A stretch of 19,696 nt of DNA, taken from the NCBI GenBank assembly GCA_910585715.1, contig CAJUEX010000058.1:1-19696 (forward strand), given 5' to 3'. The notes below the pieces were generated by a model. The model had not been told where the DNA came from. It saw only the letters and a program-made list of their open reading frames with translations, and did no database searches. Origin of the DNA: an uncultured Lachnospiraceae bacterium (lineage in GTDB: Bacteria; Bacillota; Clostridia; Lachnospirales; Lachnospiraceae). Each line of letters opens with the position of its first letter. Position 1 is the stretch's first letter. Shown piece by piece: positions 6,670 through 12,956 of this stretch. A program made the position numbers and the translations under genes.

Positions 6670-8049
6670 ATGGGAATGGAGCGTCAGAGTGAATTAGAAT
6701 ATCTAACAGGCTTTTATGAGAAAAATCAGCCGGGCCTTTTAGTGGTGTACGGACAAAAAGGAATCGGGAAGACCACTATGCTGAAGGGATTTATGAAGGA
6801 TAAAAATCCTGTTTATTATCTGGCAAGGGAAGCTTCAGAACGGGAACAGCTTTTCCAGATGGCAAGAGAGTTGTCCCGGGCAGGCTATGAGTTTTCTTCT
6901 GAGTTTCCGGACTATAGGGAAGTGTTTGGAGAAATTGCCCAAAAAATAAAGGACAGAAAAAAGGCTGTTCTTGTTTTTGATGAATTTCAATATTTGATAA
7001 AGGGTCAGAGTGCCTTTATGGAAGCATTGGTAGGATTTTTACAGGAAGAAGCCAATGCTTTGGTTATATTGGCAAGCTCTTTTATCGGTTTTATTGAAAA
7101 CAGCATGGTGAAAAAAATAGGAAGGGCGGCTTATTCTATTTCCGGTTTCTTAAAAGTAAAAGAGCTTACCTTTCGGGAAATTTCCCGTTATTATAAGGCT
7201 TATACTTTGGAGCAGTTGATTGAGACGTACAGCATTTTAGGCGGGATAACCGGATATCTGCCAAGATTTGATAAAACCCGTTCCACAAGGGAAAATGTAT
7301 GTGAGTTTATTTTAAAGGAAGGGACTTTTCTGAATCTGGAAGGAACCAGGCTGTTAGAAGAGGAATTAAGAGAGCCGGCAGTGTATCATTCCATACTGGC
7401 TGCTTTGGCTTCCGGCAAAAGAAAGCTGAATGATTTATATAAGCATACGGGGTTTTCCCGGGCGAAAATCAGCGTCTATCTGAAAAATTTAATGGAGCTT
7501 GAATTTGTGGAAAAGGTATATTCCTATGATACAAAAGGCAGGGAGCATGTGCAAAAGGGTTTATATCAAATCAGCTACCCCTATATGAATTTCTGGTTCC
7601 GGTTCATTTTTCCCAATTTAAGCAGTCTTTTTCTTATGAGACCGGAGGAGTTTTATGAAGCTTATATTGCCAAAGGATTTAAAGAATACTGTGGATTTTA
7701 CTTTTCCAAAATCTGCAGGGAATATATGGAATATTTAAACGAAGAAAGAAAGCTTCCCTTTCATTATGAAAAAAGCGGCATCTGGGCGGGAAAGGACGGC
7801 AGCATTGACATGCTTGCCTCTAATGGACAGGGAAAGGTCCTGGCGGTATTTACCAAATACGATAAAGGCGGAATGACCTATGAAGACTATCAGCGGTATA
7901 TGTATAGTCTGAATCAGGCAGGAATAGCGCCGGATGACTGCTATTTGTTTGCCATGGGAGGCTTTGACGAGCGGCTTAGGCTGGAGGCAAAGGTAAAACT
8001 CCATCTCTATTTAAAAAATGTGAAGGAAGAACCAATTCGTTTTTCTTAA
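6670..8049 (+). CDS. AAA ATPase with winged helix and DUF234-like C-terminus (archaeal ATPase family)
   Basis: A 459-residue protein of the archaeal-type ATPase family (PF01637 with PF03008/DUF234-like end), whose cellular job is unknown. Walker A is GQKGIGKT (28-35) and Walker B is LVFDE (101-105). A winged-helix region follows at about 240-290, rich in helix-turn-helix-like sequence around GFSRAKISVYL. The C-terminal part resembles the PD-(D/E)XK-like fold of DUF234: IDM places the acidic residue at Asp380, but the expected Glu-x-Lys becomes Phe394-Thr-Lys396, so nuclease activity is doubtful. The start at 6670 follows GAGGAAAA. topB begins 22 bases after its stop, suggesting one transcript. 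Such ATPases are common in anaerobic Firmicutes without known function; alternatives such as a NTPase regulator remain open. Confidence 0.82.
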   Translation: MGMERQSELEYLTGFYEKNQPGLLVVYGQKGIGKTTMLKGFMKDKNPVYYLAREASEREQLFQMARELSRAGYEFSSEFPDYREVFGEIAQKIKDRKKAVLVFDEFQYLIKGQSAFMEALVGFLQEEANALVILASSFIGFIENSMVKKIGRAAYSISGFLKVKELTFREISRYYKAYTLEQLIETYSILGGITGYLPRFDKTRSTRENVCEFILKEGTFLNLEGTRLLEEELREPAVYHSILAALASGKRKLNDLYKHTGFSRAKISVYLKNLMELEFVEKVYSYDTKGREHVQKGLYQISYPYMNFWFRFIFPNLSSLFLMRPEEFYEAYIAKGFKEYCGFYFSKICREYMEYLNEERKLPFHYEKSGIWAGKDGSIDMLASNGQGKVLAVFTKYDKGGMTYEDYQRYMYSLNQAGIAPDDCYLFAMGGFDERLRLEAKVKLHLYLKNVKEEPIRFS

Positions 8050-8071
8050 AAAATAAAAGTTAGGAAATCAT

Positions 8072-10123
8072 ATGAGTAAAAGTATTTTTATTGCAGAAAA
8101 ACCCAGCGTTGCCAGAGAATTTGCAAAGGCTCTGAAGTTGAATGCAAAAAATAAGGACGGATATATTGAAGGAGAAAATACTATTATTACATGGTGCGTG
8201 GGACATCTGGTTACCATGAGCTATCCGGATGCCTATGACGACAGCTTAAAGCGCTGGTCTTTGGACACCATTCCTTTCATTCCGGAAACATTCAAATACG
8301 AGGTGATTGAAAGCGTAAAGAAGCAGTTTGCCATTGTAAGCGGCCTTCTCACAAGAGAAGATGTTTCCACTATTTACGTGTGCACAGACTCGGGACGGGA
8401 AGGGGAATATATTTACCGTCTGGTGGAAACTCAGGCACATGTAACCGGCAAGGAACGGAAACGGGTGTGGATTGATTCCCAGACAGAGGAGGAAATCAGA
8501 AGGGGAATAAGGGAGGCAAAGGATTTATCCTGTTATGACAACCTTTGTGCTTCCGCCTATTTAAGGGCAAAGGAAGATTATTTGATGGGAATTAATTTTT
8601 CCAGGGCGCTGACTTTAAAATACGGGTTTTCCATTAAAAATTATCTGAAACAGGAGAAAAACGTGGTGGTTTCGGTGGGACGGGTAATGACCTGCGTGCT
8701 GGGGATGGTAGTGAACAGGGAGCGGGAAATCCGAAGCTTTGTAAAAACCCCTTTCTATCGTGTAATAGCAGGAATTTCCATGGAAGGAAAGGACTTTGAA
8801 GCGGAATGGAAAAGCGTGGAAGGCTCTGCTTACTTTCAATCCCCTATGCTTTATAAGGAAAACGGCTTTAAAGAGGAAAAGGATGCAAAAGAGCTGATAG
8901 GGCGATGCCAGGAAGGAACCATGGAAATCTTTTCGGTGGAAAAGAAAAAGGAAACGAAAAATCCACCGCTTTTATACAATCTGGCAGAGCTGCAGAATGA
9001 CTGTTCCAAGTATTTTAAAATCAGTCCTGACGAGACTCTTAGAATTGTGCAGGAGCTGTATGAAAAAAAAATGGTCACCTATCCGAGAACGGATGCAAGA
9101 GTGTTGTCCACAGCAGTCAGCAAGGAAATCTACAAAAATATAAACGGGCTGAAAAATCATCCGCTGGTGGGGCAGTTTGCAGAGGAGGTTCTTGGCGGGG
9201 AAAGCTATAAGACTATTGCAAAGAGCCGCTATGTAAATGATAAACAGATTACAGACCACTATGCCATCATTCCTACCGGACAGGGCTTAAACAATTTAAA
9301 CGGGCTTGCGCCCACTGCGGTAAAGGTTTATGAGATTATTGCCAGAAGATTTTTAGGCATTTTCTATAAGCCGGCAGTTTACCAGAAGGTAAGCCTTGTA
9401 ACGGTAAACAACACCGTTCAGGCGCCGGAAAAGTTCTTTACCTCCTTTAAGGTGCTGGCACAGGAAGGCTATTTAAAGGTCATGGAATTTTCCTTTGGAA
9501 AGAAAAAAGAAGGGGGAAAGGGAGAAGAAACAGAAGGGGGAAAAGAAGGAGCGGAAAAAAATAAAAGCGGCGAGGAAGAGGATGTGAAATGCGACGCCTC
9601 TTTTTTGGAAACCATATCCGGGCTGAAAAAAGGAATGACTGTAGGAGTCAATGAATATTTTGTGAAAGAAGGGGAAACCTCCCCGCCAAAACGATATAAT
9701 TCCGGCTCCCTGATTCTTGCCATGGAAAACGCCGGGCAGCTAATAGAGGATGAGGAGCTTCGGGCGCAGATTAAGGGAAGCGGTATCGGCACATCTGCCA
9801 CAAGGGCGGAGATTTTAAAGAAGCTGGTGAACAACCAATATTTAAAGCTGGCAAAGAAGACCCAGATTGTCACGCCCACAAAGCTGGGGGAGATGATTTA
9901 TGAGGTGGTAAATGCGGCAATAAGGCCTCTTTTGGATCCAAAGCTTACTGCAAGCTGGGAAAAAGGGCTTACCATGGTGGCGGACGGTACCATTACAGAA
10001 GGGGAATATATGGGAAAGCTGGATGATTTTGTGCGAAGGCGCACAAATTATGTAAAGGGGCTGTCCAATCAGGGAATGTTATACAGACAGTTCGACCAGG
10101 TAGCAAAGGCTTACGAAAAATAA
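8072..10123 (+). CDS. topB: DNA topoisomerase III (type IA)
   Basis: Relaxes and decatenates DNA by cutting one strand through a 5'-phosphotyrosine link. The 683 residues show an N-terminal Toprim domain with Glu9 in IAEKPS and the acidic site TDSGREGE (105-112). The nucleophile is Tyr337 in VTYPRTDARVLS. The KGSGIGTSATRAEIL region and a C-terminal THxKL-like segment are typical of type IA enzymes. In the Toprim DxD position it has DxG, which also occurs in other Firmicute topoisomerase III proteins as I recall. Residues about 476-503 are a Lys/Glu/Gly-rich insertion that looks like a disordered linker. No zinc-finger cysteine clusters are seen at the C-terminus. Chromosomal location next to housekeeping genes argues against a plasmid or ICE copy. 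The ATG at 8072 follows TAGGAAA. Confidence 0.94.
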   Translation: MSKSIFIAEKPSVAREFAKALKLNAKNKDGYIEGENTIITWCVGHLVTMSYPDAYDDSLKRWSLDTIPFIPETFKYEVIESVKKQFAIVSGLLTREDVSTIYVCTDSGREGEYIYRLVETQAHVTGKERKRVWIDSQTEEEIRRGIREAKDLSCYDNLCASAYLRAKEDYLMGINFSRALTLKYGFSIKNYLKQEKNVVVSVGRVMTCVLGMVVNREREIRSFVKTPFYRVIAGISMEGKDFEAEWKSVEGSAYFQSPMLYKENGFKEEKDAKELIGRCQEGTMEIFSVEKKKETKNPPLLYNLAELQNDCSKYFKISPDETLRIVQELYEKKMVTYPRTDARVLSTAVSKEIYKNINGLKNHPLVGQFAEEVLGGESYKTIAKSRYVNDKQITDHYAIIPTGQGLNNLNGLAPTAVKVYEIIARRFLGIFYKPAVYQKVSLVTVNNTVQAPEKFFTSFKVLAQEGYLKVMEFSFGKKKEGGKGEETEGGKEGAEKNKSGEEEDVKCDASFLETISGLKKGMTVGVNEYFVKEGETSPPKRYNSGSLILAMENAGQLIEDEELRAQIKGSGIGTSATRAEILKKLVNNQYLKLAKKTQIVTPTKLGEMIYEVVNAAIRPLLDPKLTASWEKGLTMVADGTITEGEYMGKLDDFVRRRTNYVKGLSNQGMLYRQFDQVAKAYEK

Positions 10124-10130
10124 GCGGACG

Positions 10131-10386
10131 ATTGCGAAACGCAAAGTAACCGTTCAGACAGCAGTTCTTCCCCTGCGGGAATCGGAATACGGATATGACA
10201 GAACATGTTTCTACGTCGCCACGCTCCCGCTCTGATAAAAACGCAGCAGTGCTAAGCTCGAAAAAACCTCGCTAAGCGCTGGCGATTTTATAAGGACTCC
10301 TTTAGAAATCATGTTCTGTCAAATCCGTATTCCGATTCCAGCAGGGGAAAAACTGCTGTCTGAACGGTTACTTTGCGTTTCGCAAT
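10131..10386 (+). repeat. Large hairpin element A (variable arms, conserved core)
   Basis: Left arm 10131-10207 and right arm 10310-10386 are inverted complements at 74 of 77 positions. They enclose a 102-base core (10208-10309) shared with elements B and C. The consensus terminus is TAACnGTTCAG. Copy A continues outward by 16 bases per arm, including a local TTGCG-AAA-CGCAA hairpin. Inside the core, ATAAAA, CGC and GCTAAGC pair with GCTAAGC, GCG and TTTTAT around a short loop, and TTTCTA pairs with TAGAAA at the base. It lies between topB and the beta-helix gene, with no open frame of its own and no transposase nearby. It could be a structured RNA, a leader, or a non-autonomous repeat. Confidence 0.9.
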
Positions 10387-10421
10387 TGACTCAAAAAATA
10401 AAAGAAAGCGAGGAAAAGATT

Positions 10422-11102
10422 ATGTGGGAAATGGCACCGGAAAATCTGGTGGATTTGGAAAAGACCATTGCGGCAGGGCTTTTTGAAGGAGTGGAAGCAA
10501 TCTGGCAGGTACTGCCCGGAATCAGTGATTTTATTATAAAGCTTGGAAATACGCTTCCGGCGGAGTTGTTTGAAAAAAGGGGAGAGAATATCTGGATTGC
10601 AAAATCTGCAAAGGTAGCGCCCACTGCCTTTATCAACGGTCCCTGTATCATTGATGAGGAGGCGGAAATACGCCACTGTGCTTTTATCCGGGGAAATGCC
10701 GTTGTTGGAAAAGGGGCAACCGTAGGAAATTCCACGGAATTAAAAAATGTGGTATTGTTCGATAAGGTAGAAGTTCCACATTATAATTATGTAGGGGACA
10801 GCATACTTGGCTTTAAGGCACATTTAGGAGCGGGAGCTATTACCTCCAATGTGAAAAACGATAAGACAAATGTGACGGTAAAAACCGGTGGAAGCAGACT
10901 GGAAACCGGACTTCGGAAATTCGGAGCCATGGTAGGGGATTATACTCAGGTAGGCTGTAACAGCGTGCTCAATCCGGGCACGGTGCTTGGCAGGAACGTA
11001 AGCGTTTATCCCTTAAGCTCTGTAAGAGGCTTTGTAAAGGAAAATACCATTTATAAGACAAACGGAAAAAATATGGAAATTCTGGAAAAGGAACAGCATT
11101 GA
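10422..11102 (+). CDS. Stand-alone left-handed beta-helix protein, GlmU-like acyltransferase domain
   Basis: A 226-residue protein made of an N-terminal helical segment (about 1-50) and hexapeptide-repeat beta-helix from about 55 to 205, such as GNAVVGKGATVGNSTE and MVGDYTQVGCNSVLNPGTVLG. The HYNYVGDSILG stretch (120-130) matches the H-x-x-Y-x-G-D of the GlmU acetyltransferase domain, where the histidine is catalytic. The GlmU-type nucleotidyltransferase domain is absent, so a 'UDP-GlcNAc pyrophosphorylase' label, common for such proteins, would be misleading. Substrate is unknown; sugar N- or O-acetylation is the best inference. I choose ATG 10422, preceded by AGGA with 7 bases spacing. The frame is open back to an ATG at 10311, but that extension lies within hairpin element A. 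The stop overlaps the -35 box of the next gene. Confidence 0.82.
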   Translation: MWEMAPENLVDLEKTIAAGLFEGVEAIWQVLPGISDFIIKLGNTLPAELFEKRGENIWIAKSAKVAPTAFINGPCIIDEEAEIRHCAFIRGNAVVGKGATVGNSTELKNVVLFDKVEVPHYNYVGDSILGFKAHLGAGAITSNVKNDKTNVTVKTGGSRLETGLRKFGAMVGDYTQVGCNSVLNPGTVLGRNVSVYPLSSVRGFVKENTIYKTNGKNMEILEKEQH

Positions 11103-11127
11103 CATTTTTTTGTTTATAGTGTATATT
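11099..11127 (+). promoter_or_regulatory. Consensus promoter of the lipoprotein gene, overlapping the preceding stop codon
   Basis: TTGACA (11099-11104) is followed by a 17-base spacer and TATATT (11122-11127). The TGA stop codon of the beta-helix gene (11100-11102) lies inside the -35 box. Transcription should begin near 11134, with a leader of about 57 bases ending in GGAGGAG (11179-11185). A second TTGACA at 11136 has no matching -10 element at a normal distance. Confidence 0.7.
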
Positions 11128-11190
11128 TTCAATTGTTGACAAACGATATATCATGTGATGAGGAAGTCATAAAAAAATGGAGGAGACATT

Positions 11191-12264
11191 ATGAAAAAAT
11201 TAACAGTTTTAGCATTAGTGCTTGCTATGACTACTACTCTTTTGGTAGGCTGCGGCTCTAATGAAACAACAGATGTAAATTCTGATGTGGAAACAACCGA
11301 TGATGCAGAGGAAGAAACAGCAGAGGATGCAGAAGGCGAAGACGCAGAAGAAGGTACACAAGAGGATGCAGACACAGAAGAAACAGCAGAAGGAGACGGC
11401 ACTGTTTATAAAATCGGTGTCATCCAATTGACAGAGCATGCAGCATTGGACGCTGCCAACGAAGGCTTTGTAGCAGCATTAAATGATTCCGGCATTCAGT
11501 ATGAAATTGACCAGCAGAATGCACAAAATGACCAGTCTGCATGTCAGACCATCGCTTCCAAGTTAGTAACGGATGGAGACGATTTGATTCTGGCAATCGC
11601 AACTCCCGCAGCGCAGGCTGCAGCAGCAGAAACAACAGAAATCCCTATTATCGGCACTGCAATTACAGATTTTGCCGATGCAGGTCTGGTAAATGACAAT
11701 GCGGCACCGGGAACTAACGTAACAGGTACATCAGATTTAACTCCGGTAAAGGAGCAGATTGATTTACTCAAAAAGCTTCTTCCGGAAGCAAAAACAGTTG
11801 GTATCTTATATTGTTCCGCAGAATCCAACTCTGAATTTCAGGCTGATCTGGCAAAAGCTGCCTGTGAAGAAGCAGGTCTTGCTTATGAAGTATTTACGGT
11901 AGCAAGCTCTAACGAAATTCAGACAGTAGTGGAATCCATGGTAGGCAAGGTAGATGTTATCTATGCACCTACGGACAATACTATTGCAGCAGGCATGTCC
12001 ACAGTAGCCATGGTTGCCAATGACAACAACCTTCCTACAATCTGCGGCGAGGTAGGCATGGTAGAAGCAGGCGGACTTGCTACTTATGGCATTGATTACT
12101 ATCAGTTAGGTTATCTGGCAGGCCAGCAGGCAGTTGCAATTCTGAAAGGAGAAGCACAGGTTTCTGAAACTCCTATCGGATATCTGTCAGCGGAACAGTG
12201 TGAATTGTCTACCAATGAAGAAACTGCAGCAGCATTAAATATTGATTTGTCTGTACTTGACTAA
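11191..12264 (+). CDS. ABC transporter substrate-binding lipoprotein, TrpX-like (PF04392)
   Basis: A 357-residue lipid-anchored extracellular binding protein. The signal peptide runs to about residue 20 and the lipobox is LVGC with Cys21. Residues 22 to about 69 form a highly acidic Asp/Glu/Thr linker holding the binding domain away from the membrane. From about 71 (VYKIGVIQL) it follows the ABC_sub_bind family associated with tryptophan/tyrosine or similar uptake, with TPAAQAAAAE, a TSDLTPVKEQ stretch and the C-terminal GIDYYQLGYLAGQQA. Usually a LivH-like permease and an ATPase gene follow, but here a terminator comes immediately, so it is an orphan. Ligand cannot be read from sequence; aromatic amino acid is only a family-level guess. 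Ribosome site GGAGGAG is ideally placed. Confidence 0.9.
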   Translation: MKKLTVLALVLAMTTTLLVGCGSNETTDVNSDVETTDDAEEETAEDAEGEDAEEGTQEDADTEETAEGDGTVYKIGVIQLTEHAALDAANEGFVAALNDSGIQYEIDQQNAQNDQSACQTIASKLVTDGDDLILAIATPAAQAAAAETTEIPIIGTAITDFADAGLVNDNAAPGTNVTGTSDLTPVKEQIDLLKKLLPEAKTVGILYCSAESNSEFQADLAKAACEEAGLAYEVFTVASSNEIQTVVESMVGKVDVIYAPTDNTIAAGMSTVAMVANDNNLPTICGEVGMVEAGGLATYGIDYYQLGYLAGQQAVAILKGEAQVSETPIGYLSAEQCELSTNEETAAALNIDLSVLD

Positions 12265-12285
12265 TATATTTCATAAGAAATAAAG

Positions 12286-12336
12286 AAAAAAAGAACCCTG
12301 TTTGTGCAAAAGGAGCACGGGCAGGGTTCTTTTTTT
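12286..12336 (+). terminator. Strong intrinsic terminator after the lipoprotein gene
   Basis: AGAACCCTG (12292-12300) pairs with CAGGGTTCT (12322-12330). The inner part TTTGTGC/GCACGGG continues the stem with three G-U pairs, and a T-run follows to 12336. The A-run before the stem would also allow function from the opposite strand. It begins 21 bases after the lipoprotein stop codon and ends just before hairpin element B. Confidence 0.92.
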
Positions 12337-12337
12337 C

Positions 12338-12560
12338 TAACAGTTCAGCCCCCGGCTTTCCCACACAGGAGCCAGAAACGGATACAGGCAGAAAATGATT
12401 TCTAGTAGGAGCCCTTATAAAAACGCCAGCGCTTAGCGAGGTTCTTTCGAGCTTAGCACTGCTGCGTTTTTATCAGAGCGGGAGCGTGGCGACGTAGAAA
12501 CATTTTCTGCCTGTATCCGTTTCTGGCTCCTGTGTGGGAAAGCCGGGAGCTGAACTGTTA
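12338..12560 (-). repeat. Large hairpin element B (opposite orientation)
   Basis: Left arm 12338-12397 and right arm 12501-12560 are inverted complements at 59 of 60 positions. The core (12398-12500), read on the minus strand, matches the cores of elements A and C at all but a few positions plus one extra base. The arms are related to but clearly different from those of A and C. For example, the innermost CATTTTC/GAAAATG replaces CATGTTC/GAACATG, so both sides changed together. It starts two bases after the T-run of the preceding terminator and ends about 30 bases before the next promoter, so it probably lies outside the flanking transcripts unless it has its own promoter. Confidence 0.9.
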
Positions 12561-12590
12561 CCTTTTTTCCGGCACAATAAAAAATGTCTT

Positions 12591-12619
12591 TTGACATAGT
12601 AGTAGTAGAATGGTAAAAT
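12591..12619 (+). promoter_or_regulatory. Consensus promoter of the small protein / DUF1015 / glgB / mscS operon
   Basis: TTGACA (12591-12596), a 17-base spacer and TAAAAT (12614-12619) give a near-perfect vegetative promoter. Transcription would start near 12626, with a leader of about 30 bases that contains AGGAG (12645-12649), 8 bases before the first start codon. Confidence 0.78.
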
Positions 12620-12657
12620 AAAAGCAGAAATTTTTAGATAAGTCAGGAGTGTGAAGA

Positions 12658-12930
12658 ATGACAGCAGAAGACAGAGCTATGTTGGACAAAATCAACGTAT
12701 ATGCGGACAAGGTGCTTGGCGACATCGATCCACAGAAAACAAGAGTTTCCTTCCAGTTACAGAAGCTGCAGCCGGTTATGGAAGAAATAGCAAAGGAAAA
12801 AGGAATGGAAATAGAAGATGTTTTTATAAAATATATGGATCTGGCAAGTGAAGCAGCCGTGGAGACGGAAAGGAAATTTCAAAGCACTGTTGGCAATATG
12901 ACAAAATACGGGGATATAGATACTATTTGA
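12658..12930 (+). CDS. Small helical hypothetical protein (90 aa)
   Basis: I do not recognise a named family. The 90 residues are predicted by eye to be mostly helical and charged, with no signal peptide, membrane segment or cysteines. Two amphipathic stretches stand out: about 5-20 around LDKINVYADKVLG, and about 28-65 around FQLQKLQPVMEEIAKEKGM. A real gene is supported by the consensus promoter upstream, the AGGAG site 8 bases before the ATG, and the 26-base spacing to the DUF1015 gene that follows. It is therefore probably the first gene of an operon whose other products are a DUF1015 protein, the glycogen branching enzyme and a mechanosensitive channel. A small adaptor or partner of the DUF1015 protein is possible, but that is inference from position only. 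Confidence 0.8.
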   Translation: MTAEDRAMLDKINVYADKVLGDIDPQKTRVSFQLQKLQPVMEEIAKEKGMEIEDVFIKYMDLASEAAVETERKFQSTVGNMTKYGDIDTI

Positions 12931-12956
12931 AAAAGCAATAAAAACAGGGGGTAAAA

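Noticed and set aside
10131..10386. Element A as a rho-independent terminator for topB
   Set aside because: The stem is far longer than a terminator, has a large folded core instead of a short loop, and no T-run follows it.
11151..11402. Minus-strand frame encoding a serine-rich protein
   Set aside because: It is the mirror of the acidic Asp/Glu/Thr linker of the lipoprotein; its low complexity comes from the sense codons.
433..12264. The orphan ABC permease/ATPase pair and the orphan binding protein as one split transporter
   Set aside because: The permease is of the SsuC/TauC type while the binding protein is of the TrpX type, which normally works with LivH-like permeases. The families do not match.
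12651..12851. Alternative frame starting 7 bases before the small protein
   Set aside because: It overlaps the 90-residue frame, which has the better-spaced AGGAG site, a sensible composition and continues to an operon-like junction.
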